DNA of 51,952 bases from Sphingopyxis granuli NBRC 100800 (GCF_001591045.1 NZ_BCUA01000023.1:1-51952); one strand, 5' to 3'; shown: positions 31,312-40,961, counted from the stretch's first letter. Notes: generated by a model from the letters alone, not told the origin. Translations and numbers: made by a program.

Positions 31312-32612
31312 GGCTCTCCTTCGGGGGGCGCGAGCGCGGACAGCGGCAGGAAGATGCGCACCCGCGCGCCGCCCGCCGCGCGGTTCGTCACGCTGGCGCC
31401 GCCGCCCAGCTTGCGCACGACATTGACAAGCAGGAACAGCCCGAGCCCGCCGCCCGGCCTGCCCTTGGTCGAGCGATAGGGCTGTCCGAAATGTTCGAGC
31501 ATTTCGTCGCTGAAGCCGGGGCCGCGGTCGACGATCTCGATCACCGCCATGTCGCCATCGCGCGACGCGGTGATGCCGATCCAGTCGGACGACACCTCGG
31601 CGGCGTTGTCGACGACATTGCCGATGACCTGGCGCAAGGCGGGGTCGGACACGATCGCGACGTCGGCGCCGAACAGGTCGTTGAACGCGACCGTCCCAGG
31701 CATGCGCGCGGCGCGCGAATCCTCGACGATCTCGGTCAGGAAACGGCGCATCGTCGTGAGCTGCGGCGCCTCGCCGCGCGCCTCGCCCGCCGACATCAAT
31801 ATGCCGCCGACGATCGTCTTGCAGCGCTGGACCGCCGCATCCATGTCGGCGAGGTCCTCCTGCAATTCGGCATCGGCCGCGAAGCGCGGCGCCCCTTTCC
31901 AGTCGCCGATCAGCACCGACAGCGTCGACAACGGCGTCCCGAGTTCGTGCGCGGCGCCCGAGGCGAGCAGTCCCATGCGGACGATATGATCCTCTTCGGC
32001 CGCCCGCTGGCGCGCGGCGGCGAGCGCCGCGTCGCGGTCGCGCAGGTTGCGGCTGATCCGCGTGACGAAGGCGACGAGCAGCACCGCGATCAGCACGAAG
32101 CAGACGAAGCTGCCCTTGAGATAGAGGCCGAGCGGATCGCCGGCATAGCGCGGCGGCAGCACCAGCGGCGTCGGCCCGATGCGCAGCGCCGCGAGCGCGG
32201 CGAGCGTCGCGGCGACGATGGCCCACGATGAGCGCGGCGTGAGCAGGATGGCGCCGATCACGACCTGGAGCAGGAACAGCGAGGCGAAGGGGTTGGCGAG
32301 GCCGCCGCTGTGATGAAGCTGCCACGCCAGCGCCGCGACGTCGAACAGCAGCGCGGCGGTCAGCTCGCCATTGGTCACGGCGCCGCCGCGATGCAGCCGC
32401 ACGCGGCTCGCCACGTTGATCGAGGCGAGCAGCACGATGGTGGCGAGCAGCGGGACGAGCGGCAGGGTGATGCCCATCAGGCCGGTCGCGATCGCGATCG
32501 TCGCAAGCTGTCCCCCGACCGCGAGCCAGCGGAGCTGGATCAGCAGCGTCAGGTTGCGGCGCCCGGCGTCGGCCTCGGGCAGCGCCAGCGATGGGTCGGG
32601 CATGGTGGTCAT
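31308..32612 (-). CDS. regB: RegB/PrrB/ActS-family sensor histidine kinase (434 aa)
   Basis: Inner-membrane kinase sensing respiratory redox state. About six hydrophobic segments occupy residues 22-185. The heptapeptide GGLANPF at 103-109 matches GGxxNPF, the quinone-binding motif of RegB. The H-box ASGAAHELGTPLSTLSVLIG places the phospho-His at 222, and C264 in QRCKTIV is 42 residues further, close to the 40-residue spacing of H225 to the redox-active C265 in Rhodobacter RegB. The HATPase lobe (NVVDNAAEVS, DRGPGFS, GGGLGLFLL) is complete. The start overlaps the SURF1 stop as TGATG. Confidence 0.93.
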   Translation of the reverse strand: MTTMPDPSLALPEADAGRRNLTLLIQLRWLAVGGQLATIAIATGLMGITLPLVPLLATIVLLASINVASRVRLHRGGAVTNGELTAALLFDVAALAWQLHHSGGLANPFASLFLLQVVIGAILLTPRSSWAIVAATLAALAALRIGPTPLVLPPRYAGDPLGLYLKGSFVCFVLIAVLLVAFVTRISRNLRDRDAALAAARQRAAEEDHIVRMGLLASGAAHELGTPLSTLSVLIGDWKGAPRFAADAELQEDLADMDAAVQRCKTIVGGILMSAGEARGEAPQLTTMRRFLTEIVEDSRAARMPGTVAFNDLFGADVAIVSDPALRQVIGNVVDNAAEVSSDWIGITASRDGDMAVIEIVDRGPGFSDEMLEHFGQPYRSTKGRPGGGLGLFLLVNVVRKLGGGASVTNRAAGGARVRIFLPLSALAPPEGEP

Positions 32613-33319
32613 CAGGCCTCTTTATAGGGCCGCCACAACCGCCACGCAAAATAGAGGCTGATGAACGCGAGGCCGAACCAGGTCAGTGCATAGACCAGAT
32701 GGTTGTCGGCGAATTTCACCACCGTCAGCCCACCGACCGGATAGCCGCCGGCGTTGGGCGCCGCGTCGGCGTCGAGGAAATAGGGCGCGACGCGCCCCAG
32801 CCCCCGTGCCTGCGCGATCGCGGCGACATCGCGCGAATACCAGCGGTTCGCGGCGGGATCGTTCGATCGCAGGAAGGCGCCGCCCGGCTCGGTGACGCGC
32901 AGCAGGCCGGTCACGGTGACGGGGCCGGCGGGATTCCCCGCGGCGCGCGCCCGCGGATCGCGCTTGCCCAGCGGCACGAAGCCACGGTTGACGAGCAGGG
33001 TGAAGTCCGGCGTTTCGAGCGGGGTGAGCACCCAATAGCCGCCGCCGCGCGCCGTCACCGCCTGCACCAGCGTCTCGCGGTCGTGGCGAAAGGTGCCGCG
33101 CGCGCGGATGCGGCGATAGGCGTCGGTGTCGGCGCGGATCGCGGGCCACGCCGCCGGTCCAGGCGCGGCGACGGGATCGGCATGGAGGCGCGTTCCGACC
33201 GCGGCGATCAGCGCATGCTTCCAGACGCGCCGTTCGAGCTGCCACACGCCGAGCGCGAGCAGGCAGGCGGTCACGAGCAGCGCCGCCGCGGCGAGGACCG
33301 CGCGGCGGGTCGCTGTCAC
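32612..33319 (-). CDS. SURF1-family oxidase assembly protein (235 aa)
   Basis: SURF1 proteins help insert haem into haem-copper oxidases; bacterial forms serve either cytochrome c or quinol oxidases. Two transmembrane helices are seen (about 8-27 and near the C-terminus, YALTWFGLAFISLYFAWRL), with the periplasmic loop carrying WQLERRVWK, GGGYWVLTPLETPDFTLLVN and NRGFVPLGKRD. The GTG at 33319 overlaps the cyoD stop as GTGA and is preferred over upstream starts inside cyoD. Its place after cyoABCD indicates the quinol-oxidase type. Confidence 0.9.
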   Translation of the reverse strand: MTATRRAVLAAAALLVTACLLALGVWQLERRVWKHALIAAVGTRLHADPVAAPGPAAWPAIRADTDAYRRIRARGTFRHDRETLVQAVTARGGGYWVLTPLETPDFTLLVNRGFVPLGKRDPRARAAGNPAGPVTVTGLLRVTEPGGAFLRSNDPAANRWYSRDVAAIAQARGLGRVAPYFLDADAAPNAGGYPVGGLTVVKFADNHLVYALTWFGLAFISLYFAWRLWRPYKEA

Positions 33320-33696
33320 GGAAGCTGGCTCATGTCGTGCGGCATCGGCATCATGTTGGTGTTGAGGTGATGCATCACCCACAGCGACCCCGCCAGCGCG
33401 ATGGCGAGGATGATGATCGTGAACACGAGCGAGGTCAGCGACCAGCCGCCCTCCGCCTTCGGCGTCATGTGCAGGAAATAGACCATGTGGACGATGATCT
33501 GCGCGACCGCGAAGACCATGATGATCGCCGCGGTCGCGCCGGCCTCCAGCGGCCGCGTCATCACCAGCCAGAAGGGGATGGCGGTGAGCACCGCCGACAG
33601 CAGGAAGCCGATCGCATAGTCGCGCATCGATGCGTGCGGCATCTCGATCTCGGCGTGCCCGCCGGCGGCTTGTTCGCCATGGGGGTCGGGGGTCAT
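33316..33696 (-). CDS. cyoD: cytochrome bo3 quinol oxidase subunit IV (126 aa)
   Basis: Small membrane subunit that stabilises the CuB site during assembly. Three hydrophobic helices ([60 protein letters not shown]) fit CyoD, including [12 protein letters not shown]. The N-terminus is His/Glu-rich. The ATG at 33696 overlaps the cyoC stop by four bases. The length is slightly above that of E. coli CyoD (109 aa). Confidence 0.94.
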   Translation of the reverse strand: MTPDPHGEQAAGGHAEIEMPHASMRDYAIGFLLSAVLTAIPFWLVMTRPLEAGATAAIIMVFAVAQIIVHMVYFLHMTPKAEGGWSLTSLVFTIIILAIALAGSLWVMHHLNTNMMPMPHDMSQLP

Positions 33697-34319
33697 CGCA
33701 GCACTCCCAGCAGGTAGACGATCGTGAAGACGCCGATCCAGATGACGTCGAGGAAATGCCAGAACATCGACAGGCACATGACGCGGCGGCGGTTGGCGGC
33801 GATCAGCCCGTGGCGGCCGAGCTGGACCATCAGCGTGACCAGCCAGACGATGCCGAAGGTGACGTGCAGACCGTGCGTGCCGACCAGCGTGAAGAAGCTC
33901 GACAGGAAGGCGCTGCGCTGCGGCGTCGCGCCGATCTCGATCAGGTGATGGAATTCGTACAGCTCGATCCCCAGGAAGGCGGCGCCGAACAGCGCGGTCA
34001 CCGCCAGCCAGAGCTGCGTCCCCCGGACGCGCCCCTGCTGCATCTGGAGCACGGCAAAACCGTAGGTGATCGACGAGAAGAGCAGCATAGCGGTGTTGAG
34101 CGCGACGAGCGGCAGGTCGAACAGGTCCTTCGGCGCCGGCCCCGCGGCGTAGCTGCCGCCGAGCACCGCATAGCAGGCGAAGAGGATCGAGAAGATGAGG
34201 CAGTCGCTCATCAGATAGATCCAGAAGCCCAGCATCGTGCTGTGCCCCTCGGGATGCGCATGCTCCTCGAGCTGGTAGAAGGACACCGGCTCGGCGGCGG
34301 CGGACGTGGGATGGCTCAT
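33693..34319 (-). CDS. cyoC: cytochrome bo3 quinol oxidase subunit III (208 aa)
   Basis: Five-helix membrane subunit of the haem-copper ubiquinol oxidase. [43 protein letters not shown] and [20 protein letters not shown] are diagnostic. The length of 208 aa matches E. coli CyoC (204). It starts 4 bases after the cyoB stop and overlaps cyoD by four. Confidence 0.96.
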   Translation of the reverse strand: MSHPTSAAAEPVSFYQLEEHAHPEGHSTMLGFWIYLMSDCLIFSILFACYAVLGGSYAAGPAPKDLFDLPLVALNTAMLLFSSITYGFAVLQMQQGRVRGTQLWLAVTALFGAAFLGIELYEFHHLIEIGATPQRSAFLSSFFTLVGTHGLHVTFGIVWLVTLMVQLGRHGLIAANRRRVMCLSMFWHFLDVIWIGVFTIVYLLGVLR

Positions 34320-34323
34320 GCGA

Positions 34324-36333
34324 TCAGGCTCCGGCCGCCGCGAGCTGGCGGGTGCGCGCCTCTTCCACCTCGGCCACGGTCGCGGCGGGGATGTCGAAGT
34401 CGCGCTTGTAGTTGAAGCTGTGGGTGATCGCACCGCCGATCAGCCCGGCGAAGCTCAGCCCCGCGAGCCACCAGATGTGCCAGACCAGCGCGAAGCCCAT
34501 CACCAGGCTGATCGCCGCCAGGATGATCCCGGCGCCGGTGTTGCCCGGCATGTGGATCGCCCGGAAACCCGCGACCGGCCGCTGGTGCCCGCGCCGCTTC
34601 ATGTCGTGCCACGCATCGAGGTCGTGGATCAGCGGCGTGAAGGCGAAATTATAGTCGGGCGGCGGCGAGCTCGTCGCCCATTCGAGGGTGCGGCCGTCCC
34701 ATGGGTCGCCGCTTTCGTCGCGCAGATCGTGGCGCCGCCAGATGCTGACCCCGAACTGGATCAGCATCGCGACGATCCCCATCGCGATCAGCGCGGCGCC
34801 CACCCCGGCGACAACGAACCAGATCTGCAGGCTCGGGTCGTCGAACACGCGCATCCGCCGCGTCACCCCCATCAGGCCGAGGATATAGAGCGGCATGAAG
34901 GCGACCCAGAAGCCGACGACCCAGCACCAGAAGCTGACCTTGCCCCAGAAGACGTCGAGCTTGAAGCCGAGCGCCTTGGGCCACCAGTAGTTGATCGCCG
35001 CGAACACGCCGAACACGACGCCGCCGATGATGACGTTATGGAAATGCGCGATCAGGAACAGCGAGTTGTGCAGCACGAAATCGGCGGGCGGCACCGCGAG
35101 CAGCACCCCGGTCATGCCGCCGATCACGAAGGTCAGCATGAAGGCGACCGTCCACATCATCGGCAGTTCGAAGCGGATGCGGCCGCGATACATGGTGAAC
35201 AGCCAGTTGAACAGCTTTGCCCCCGTCGGGATCGAGATCACCATCGTCGTGATGCCGAAGAAGCTGTTGACGCTGGCGCCCGACCCCATGGTGAAGAAAT
35301 GGTGCAGCCAGACGAGGTACGACAGGATGGTGATGCACACCGTCGCATAGACCATCGACGTGTAGCCGAAGAGCTTCTTGCCGGAAAAGGTCGCGGTAAC
35401 TTCGGAATAGACGCCGAACAGCGGCAGGATCAGGATATAGACCTCCGGGTGACCCCAGATCCAGATCAGGTTCACGTACATCATCGGCGAGCCGCCGAAA
35501 TCGTTGGTGAAGAAATTGGTGCCGACGTAGCGGTCGAGGCTGAGCAGCGCGAGCGTCGCGGTCAGCACCGGAAAGGTCGCGACGATCAGGATGTTCGTGC
35601 ACAGGCTGGTCCAGGTGAAGATCGGCATCTTCATCATCCGCATCCCCGGCGCGCGCAGCTTCAGGATGGTGACGATCAGGTTGATCCCCGACAGGGTCGT
35701 CCCGACCCCGGCGATCTGGAGCGACCATATATAATAATCGACCCCGACGTTGGGACTGTAGGCCAGCCCCGACAGCGGCGGATAGGCGAGCCAGCCGGTC
35801 TGCGCGAATTCGCCGATGAACAGCGAGACCATGCACAATACCGCGCCCGCGGTCGTCATCCAGAAGCTGAAATTGTTGAGGAAGGGAAAGGAGACGTCGC
35901 GCGCGCCGATCTGGAGCGGGACGATATAGTTCATCAGCCCGGTGATGAAGGGCATCGCCACGAAGAAGATCATGATCACGCCGTGAGCGGTGAAGATCTG
36001 GTCGTAATGGTGCGCGGGCAGATAGCCTTCCGATCCTCCGAACGCCATCGCCTGCTGAAGCCGCATCATCACCGCATCGGCGAAGCCGCGCAGGAACATG
36101 ATCAGGCCCAGGATCATGTACATGATCCCGATCCGCTTGTGATCGACGGTCGTGAACCACTCGGTCCACAGATAGCCCCAAAGGCGATAGCGGGTGATCA
36201 GCCCGAGCAGCACGAGGCCGCCGACGGCGACGCCGAGGAAGGTGAAGATCAGAATCGGTTCGTGCAGCGGAATCGCGTCGAGCGACAGGCGGCCGAAGAT
36301 CGGATCGGTGGCGGGAGGGGAAGAGGGGGTCAT
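34324..36333 (-). CDS. cyoB: cytochrome bo3 quinol oxidase subunit I (669 aa)
   Basis: Catalytic subunit that reduces O2 to water and pumps protons. Haem and CuB ligands are present: H117 in FTAHGV, His and Tyr in WGHPEVYIL, the His pair in [10 protein letters not shown], and two His in [11 protein letters not shown]. The ubiquinol-site residues R82 and D86 in LRGFADA and H109 in HHYDQ correspond to E. coli R71, D75 and H98, so quinol rather than cytochrome c is the donor. The ATG at 36333 follows the cyoA stop by 11 bases; the Shine-Dalgarno is weak (GAGA). Confidence 0.98.
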   Translation of the reverse strand: MTPSSPPATDPIFGRLSLDAIPLHEPILIFTFLGVAVGGLVLLGLITRYRLWGYLWTEWFTTVDHKRIGIMYMILGLIMFLRGFADAVMMRLQQAMAFGGSEGYLPAHHYDQIFTAHGVIMIFFVAMPFITGLMNYIVPLQIGARDVSFPFLNNFSFWMTTAGAVLCMVSLFIGEFAQTGWLAYPPLSGLAYSPNVGVDYYIWSLQIAGVGTTLSGINLIVTILKLRAPGMRMMKMPIFTWTSLCTNILIVATFPVLTATLALLSLDRYVGTNFFTNDFGGSPMMYVNLIWIWGHPEVYILILPLFGVYSEVTATFSGKKLFGYTSMVYATVCITILSYLVWLHHFFTMGSGASVNSFFGITTMVISIPTGAKLFNWLFTMYRGRIRFELPMMWTVAFMLTFVIGGMTGVLLAVPPADFVLHNSLFLIAHFHNVIIGGVVFGVFAAINYWWPKALGFKLDVFWGKVSFWCWVVGFWVAFMPLYILGLMGVTRRMRVFDDPSLQIWFVVAGVGAALIAMGIVAMLIQFGVSIWRRHDLRDESGDPWDGRTLEWATSSPPPDYNFAFTPLIHDLDAWHDMKRRGHQRPVAGFRAIHMPGNTGAGIILAAISLVMGFALVWHIWWLAGLSFAGLIGGAITHSFNYKRDFDIPAATVAEVEEARTRQLAAAGA

Positions 36334-36344
36334 GGCGATCTCGG

Positions 36345-37523
36345 TCAGGACATCGGGCGGGTGGCGGGAGCATTGAGCGCGGTGCGCCCCGGACCGGCGC
36401 CGGGAACGGGCAGCCCCTCGCCCCTCAGCCGTTCGGGATTCACCGGCGTGGCATCGGGCCGCTCGGCACGCATCAGCGGCGAACTGCACAGCGCCGCGAC
36501 ATAGCGCAGGCTCCAGCGCGCGATGTCGGTGCTGCCGCGCGCGGCGAACTTGTCATAGGCGATGTCGCGAACGTTGTGGATGCCCGCGATCCCCGCCCCG
36601 CCCTTCGCGTCGATCGACATCATGTCGTGCATGCACATCTTGCCGGGTTCGACGCACATGTTGACCACCGCGTCGAAAAGCTGCGGCTCGACCGCGGCGA
36701 ACCGGCGCACCGGTTCCTTTTCGCTCGGCCGTTCGAGCCGCAGATAGGTCAGCCGGTCGAGCGTCCCGCCCTCCGAAGCCTTGGTCTGCGCCACCCACCG
36801 GTCGAAGGCCGCGGGCGGCAGGCTTTTCACCGCGAAGCGCATGTTGGAAAAGCCGGCGCCCGAGTAATTGGCCGAAAAGCCGGTGAAATTGCCGGTTTCG
36901 TTGAAGACTCCGTGCAGCTTGGTCTCCATTCCCGGCATCGCATAGATCTGCCCCGCGAGCGCCGGGACATAGAAGCTGTTCATCACCGAAGAGGCCGAGA
37001 TGCGGAAACGCAGCGGACGATGCGCGGGCACCGCGAGTTCGTTGACCGTCGCGACGCCCTGTTCGGGATAGATGAACAGCCATTTCCAGTCGAGCGCGAC
37101 GACCTGGACGTCGAGCGGCTGAACCTCTGCCGCCACCGCCTGTCCCGGCGCGGTGCGCGCGAGCGGGCGATAGGGATCGAGCAGGTGCGTCGCGACCCAG
37201 GTGATCGCGCCGAGGCAGATGATGATCAGCAGCGGCGCCGACCAGATCACCAGTTCGAGCTGGGTCGAATGGTCCCAGTCGGGCTTGTAGGTCGCTTCCT
37301 TGTTGCTAGCGCGATAGCGCCACGCGAAGAAAATGGTCAGCAACATCACCGGAACGATGATCAGCAGCATCAGCCCGGTCGAGATCAGGATCAGGTCGCC
37401 CTGCTGTTTCGCGACGTCGCCGGCCGGATCGAGCACGACCAGGCCGCATCCGGCGAGCAGGGGCAGCGCGGCGAGCGGCAGCAACCGCTTCCACGCGGCC
37501 GAACGGGGGAGATGACTGGGCAT
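36345..37523 (-). CDS. cyoA: cytochrome bo3 quinol oxidase subunit II (392 aa)
   Basis: Lipoprotein subunit with lipobox LLAGC (Cys26), two transmembrane helices (about 43-67 and 93-113) and a periplasmic cupredoxin-like domain ([39 protein letters not shown]). The CuA Cys-x3-Cys of cytochrome c oxidases is absent, as expected for a quinol oxidase. At 392 aa it exceeds E. coli CyoA (315); the extra length is a C-terminal tail with CMHDMMSID and a Pro-rich end. A strong AAAGGAGG lies 14 bases before the ATG, an unusually long spacing, and an in-frame TAG in between excludes an earlier start. Confidence 0.96.
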   Translation of the reverse strand: MPSHLPRSAAWKRLLPLAALPLLAGCGLVVLDPAGDVAKQQGDLILISTGLMLLIIVPVMLLTIFFAWRYRASNKEATYKPDWDHSTQLELVIWSAPLLIIICLGAITWVATHLLDPYRPLARTAPGQAVAAEVQPLDVQVVALDWKWLFIYPEQGVATVNELAVPAHRPLRFRISASSVMNSFYVPALAGQIYAMPGMETKLHGVFNETGNFTGFSANYSGAGFSNMRFAVKSLPPAAFDRWVAQTKASEGGTLDRLTYLRLERPSEKEPVRRFAAVEPQLFDAVVNMCVEPGKMCMHDMMSIDAKGGAGIAGIHNVRDIAYDKFAARGSTDIARWSLRYVAALCSSPLMRAERPDATPVNPERLRGEGLPVPGAGPGRTALNAPATRPMS

Positions 37524-37560
37524 GACGCGCGCCTAGGCCTCCTTTGTTACGCAGCCCATA

Positions 37561-37573
37561 GGACATTTTGTCC
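37561..37573. promoter_or_regulatory. palindrome GGACA-TTT-TGTCC upstream of cyoA
   Basis: A perfect 5-base dyad with a 3-base centre lies in the 157-base divergent spacer between cyoA and the MHS transporter. On the minus strand it overlaps TTGGAC, a plausible -35 element, so a bound regulator could block cyoA transcription. No good -10 follows, and the binding protein is unknown. Confidence 0.45.
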
Positions 37574-37680
37574 AATCCCGCGAGCGGCGACGATCGCGCA
37601 GGGGCGATTTCATAACGGGCGCTTTTGCCCTATGATCGACTCGCGCCGCGCCAGCGACGCCCAGAAGCAGGACGTCTGCC

Positions 37681-39009
37681 ATGTCTGCCGAAAACGCGCC
37701 TTCCACCACCCAGGCCGAACGCGATGCGCGCGCGCTTTACGATGTTGGCCATCGCATCTCTCCCGGCGAAATCGCCATCGGAGTGATCATAGGCCGGACG
37801 TCGGAGTTTTTCGACTTTTTCGTCTATGCGATCGCGTCGGTGCTGGTGTTCCCGAAGCTGGTCTTTCCGCATCTCGACCCGGTCGACGGCACGCTGTGGT
37901 CGTTCGCGATCTTCTCGCTCGCCTTTTTCGCGCGGCCGGTCGGGACCATCCTCTTCACCTGGATCGACCGCACCTATGGCCGCGGCGCCAAGCTGACCAA
38001 CGCGCTGTTCCTGCTCGGCGGATCGACCGCCGCGATCGCCTTCCTGCCCGGTTACGCAACGATCGGCATCGGGTCGGCGCTGCTGCTCGCGCTGTTCCGC
38101 ATGGGTCAGGGTGTCGCGCTCGGCGGATCGTGGGACGGGCTCGCCTCGCTGCTCGCGATCAACGCGCCGGAGGGCAAGCGCGGCTGGTACGCGATGATCC
38201 CGCAACTCGGCGCGCCGCTTGGCCTGATCGTCGCCAGCCTGCTGTTCATGTTCCTGATCGCGGCGCTGCCCGCGCAGGATTTCCTCGACTGGGGTTGGCG
38301 TTATCCCTTCTTCGTCGCCTTCGCGATCAACGTCGTGGCGCTGTTCGCGCGGCTGCGCATCGTCGTCACCCCCGAATATGCCGCGCTGTTCGAGGACAAG
38401 GAACTCGAACCCGCGCCGCTGACCGAGACGCTGCGGTCCGAATGGAAAGTGATCGCAGTGGGCGCTTTCGCGCCGCTGTGCAGCTTCGCGCTCTTTCACA
38501 TGGTGACGGTGTTTCCGCTGTCGTGGGTGTTCCTGTTCACCGAGGAAACGCCCGCGCGCTTCCTGGCGATCGAGGCGATCGCGGCGGTGGTCGGCGTGTT
38601 CGCGATCATCGCCTCGGGCTATCTCGCCGACCGGGTCGGGCGGCGCACCGTGCTGGGCGTCACCGCCGCCGCGATCGCGGCGTTCAGCGGCTTCGCACCG
38701 CAACTGCTGGGCGCCGGCGAGATGGGCGAGGCGGTGTTCATGATCCTCGGCTTCCTGCTCCTCGGGCTGGCTTTCGGCCAGTCTTCGGGCGCGCTGTCGT
38801 CGAACTTCGACCAGCGCCACCGCTATACCGGATCGGCCTTCACCTCCGACCTCGCCTGGCTGTTCGGCGCCGGCTTCGCGCCGCTGGTCGCGCTGTGGCT
38901 GTCGAGCGTATTCGGCCTGATCGCGGCGGGCGCCTATCTGTTGTCGGGTGCGATCGGCACGCTCGTCGCGCTGTGGCTGAACCGCGAACTGGCGCAAACC
39001 ATCGGCTGA
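37681..39009 (+). CDS. MFS transporter, metabolite:H+ symporter family (442 aa)
   Basis: Twelve-helix inner-membrane transporter. GRTSEFFDFFVYAIASVLVF, ARPVGTILFTWIDRTYGRG and RMGQGVALGGSWDG are typical of the MHS group (ProP/KgtP/ShiA relatives), which take up carboxylates or osmolytes with protons. SGYLADRVGRRTVLG is the repeat motif in the second half. Substrate not predictable. It is divergent from cyoA and convergent with the Lrp-type regulator, whose stop is 12 bases away. Confidence 0.9.
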   Translation: MSAENAPSTTQAERDARALYDVGHRISPGEIAIGVIIGRTSEFFDFFVYAIASVLVFPKLVFPHLDPVDGTLWSFAIFSLAFFARPVGTILFTWIDRTYGRGAKLTNALFLLGGSTAAIAFLPGYATIGIGSALLLALFRMGQGVALGGSWDGLASLLAINAPEGKRGWYAMIPQLGAPLGLIVASLLFMFLIAALPAQDFLDWGWRYPFFVAFAINVVALFARLRIVVTPEYAALFEDKELEPAPLTETLRSEWKVIAVGAFAPLCSFALFHMVTVFPLSWVFLFTEETPARFLAIEAIAAVVGVFAIIASGYLADRVGRRTVLGVTAAAIAAFSGFAPQLLGAGEMGEAVFMILGFLLLGLAFGQSSGALSSNFDQRHRYTGSAFTSDLAWLFGAGFAPLVALWLSSVFGLIAAGAYLLSGAIGTLVALWLNRELAQTIG

Positions 39010-39021
39010 GACGCGGGCGGG

Positions 39022-39486
39022 TCAGCCGAGCGGCAATTCGGTCGTCGACTTGATTTCCGATAGCGCGACGGTCGAGTTGATTTCCTGCACCCCCGGCAGC
39101 TTGCTGAGCTGGTCGAAGAAGAAGCGCTCATAGGCGTCGATGTCCTTCGCGACGACGCGCAGCATGAAATCCATCGACCCCATCAGCACATAGGCGTCGA
39201 GCACTTCCGGAAAGGACCGGATCGCCGCGCTGAATTCGTCGAGGTTGGCGCGGCCGTGCGCGTTGAGCTTCACCTGCGCGAAGACATGCGCGTTGAGCCC
39301 GACCCGGCGCCGGTCGACGATCGCGACGCGCTTGCGGATGAAGCCGTCGCGTTCGAGCCGGTCGATGCGGCGCCAGCAGGGCGACACCGACAGCCCGACG
39401 CGCTCGGCGATCTCGGCCGTCGTCTGGTTGGCATCGCGCTGCAATTCGCGGAGGATTTTTATCTCGAACGGGTCAAGGTCGGTCAT
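39022..39486 (-). CDS. Lrp/AsnC-family transcriptional regulator (154 aa)
   Basis: An N-terminal winged helix-turn-helix (about 5-60: ILRELQRDANQTTAEIAERV, SPCWRRIDRLERDGFI) and a C-terminal RAM/ACT-like ligand domain (FPEVLDAYVLMGSMDFMLRV, LPGVQEINSTVALSEIK) are clear. Such regulators sense amino acids. It is divergent from a leucine-dehydrogenase-like gene with a 122-base, AT-richer spacer, so it probably controls that gene and itself. GAGGAA precedes the ATG by 4 bases. Confidence 0.95.
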   Translation of the reverse strand: MTDLDPFEIKILRELQRDANQTTAEIAERVGLSVSPCWRRIDRLERDGFIRKRVAIVDRRRVGLNAHVFAQVKLNAHGRANLDEFSAAIRSFPEVLDAYVLMGSMDFMLRVVAKDIDAYERFFFDQLSKLPGVQEINSTVALSEIKSTTELPLG

Positions 39487-39608
39487 TTATTCCTCATAAA
39501 CAGATTTATCCGGCAATAATATCCCATAATCGTACCAGCGCCCTTGAAAAGCGAGCAAGATTGTTCGCCTCGCGGATGCGATGATCGGGCATCATTTCGA
39601 GGAGCAAG

Positions 39609-40667
39609 ATGATGGTTGCCCGCCCTGCCCGCCTGACGCCCCCGGTCGAATGCGTTCGCCTGTACGATGCCGAAGCGCAACTCGACGGCGTGATCGCCAT
39701 CCATTCGACCGCGCTCGGGCCGGGTGCCGGGGGCTGCCGCTTCTGGAGCTATCCCGACGCCGACAGCGCGCTCGCCGACGCGCTGCGCCTCGCCGAGGGG
39801 ATGAGCTACAAGAATGCGCTCGCCGACCTGCCCTTCGGCGGCGCCAAGGCGGTGCTGCGGAAACCCGCGGGCGATTACGACCGTGCGGCGCTGTTCCGCG
39901 CCTTCGGCCGCGTGGTCGAGGGACTGGGCGGGCTCTATGTCACCGCCGAGGACGTCGGGACCACGGTCGCCGACATGCAGGAGATCGCGGGCGTGACACG
40001 CCATGTCGCGGGGCTGCCGCCCGCGAAGGGACGCGCCGGCGGCGATCCGTCGCCATGGACCGCGCGCGGCGTGTTCGAATCGATGCAGGCGGCGGCGAGC
40101 TTCGCGCTGGGGCGCGACGTGGCCGGGCTGACCGTCGCGGTGCAGGGCACCGGCCACGTCGGCGCCGAGCTCTGTCGCCACCTGGCCGATGCGGGCGCGA
40201 AACTGGTCATCGCCGATCCCGACCCGGTGCGGCGCGACCGGCTGCGCGCGATCCTCGATGCGCGGGTGGTCGGGGTCGACGAGATCGCGACGGTCGAGGC
40301 CGACATCTTCGCGCCCTGTGCGCTCGGCGGCGCGCTGACCCGCGACACGGTCGCGGCGCTCAAGGCGCGGCTGGTGTGCGGCGCCGCGAACAATCAGCTG
40401 GCGACGCCCGACATCGCGAACCTGCTGCACGAACGCGGCGTCGCCTATGTTCCCGACTATGTCGCCAATGCGGGCGGGATCATCAGCGTGTCGGCCGAAT
40501 ATCTGGGCGAAGGCCCGACCGAGGTCGCCGAACGCGTCGCCGCCATCGCGCCGCGCGTCGCGGCGCTGCTCGAACGCGCGGCGCGCGAGGCGCGTTCGCC
40601 CGCGCTCGTCGCCGACGAAATGGCCGAAGAGGTGATCGCCGACGCGCAGCGGCGGGCGGCGGCCTGA
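39609..40667 (+). CDS. leucine/valine/phenylalanine dehydrogenase family (352 aa)
   Basis: NAD-dependent oxidative deaminase of branched-chain or aromatic amino acids. K68 and K80 in EGMSYKNALADLPFGGAKAV fall at the same numbers as the substrate-binding and catalytic Lys of Bacillus leucine dehydrogenase; D115 follows in TAEDVGTT. The NAD site is QGTGHVG (179-185), with an acidic residue after the next strand (VIADPD). Two ATGs are adjacent; GAGGAG lies 4 bases from the first and 7 from the second, so the true start may be 39612. The following small gene abuts its stop. Leu versus Phe preference cannot be decided. Confidence 0.9.
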   Translation: MMVARPARLTPPVECVRLYDAEAQLDGVIAIHSTALGPGAGGCRFWSYPDADSALADALRLAEGMSYKNALADLPFGGAKAVLRKPAGDYDRAALFRAFGRVVEGLGGLYVTAEDVGTTVADMQEIAGVTRHVAGLPPAKGRAGGDPSPWTARGVFESMQAAASFALGRDVAGLTVAVQGTGHVGAELCRHLADAGAKLVIADPDPVRRDRLRAILDARVVGVDEIATVEADIFAPCALGGALTRDTVAALKARLVCGAANNQLATPDIANLLHERGVAYVPDYVANAGGIISVSAEYLGEGPTEVAERVAAIAPRVAALLERAAREARSPALVADEMAEEVIADAQRRAAA

Positions 40668-40949
40668 ATGCACCGCTTTCGGATCGAGGCGCTCGCCGAC
40701 CCGCAGTCGCTGCCGCGCGTCGCCGGTTTCTTCGCGCAGCGCGCGATCGTGCCGACCAGCCTGTCGGCCTCGCTCGATCGCGGCTGGATGCGGATCGAGG
40801 TGGCGGTGGCGAACCTTGCCGCGCAGCAGGCGGCGATCCTTGCCGCCAAGCTGGGCGAGACGGCGGCGATCGCGGCGGTGGAACTGGAGGATTCGGGCGG
40901 CGCGATGCCGGCGATTCCGGTCGGCGCGCCGGCGTCGGTCGCCGTTTAA
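40668..40949 (+). CDS. small ACT-like domain protein (93 aa)
   Basis: The ATG directly follows the stop of the dehydrogenase with no gap. The protein starts MHRFRIEALADPQSLPRVAG, then FFAQRAIVPTSLSAS, MRIEVAVANLAAQQAAILAA and KLGETAAIAAVELE. This beta-alpha-beta-beta-alpha-beta pattern resembles an ACT domain of the IlvN/IlvH kind, in which a small subunit binds an amino acid. The tail (about 80-93) is Pro/Ala-rich. An allosteric partner of the dehydrogenase is possible but inferred from position only. Confidence 0.72.
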   Translation: MHRFRIEALADPQSLPRVAGFFAQRAIVPTSLSASLDRGWMRIEVAVANLAAQQAAILAAKLGETAAIAAVELEDSGGAMPAIPVGAPASVAV

Positions 40950-40961
40950 CGGCCGGGCGCG

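Noticed and set aside
36576..39053. 825-codon plus-strand frame
   Set aside because: Overlaps cyoA in antisense and the MHS transporter in another frame; low-complexity Arg/Ala translation.
39541..39560. TTGAAA as a -35 for the leucine-dehydrogenase gene
   Set aside because: No acceptable -10 lies 16-18 bases downstream, so I did not list a promoter there.
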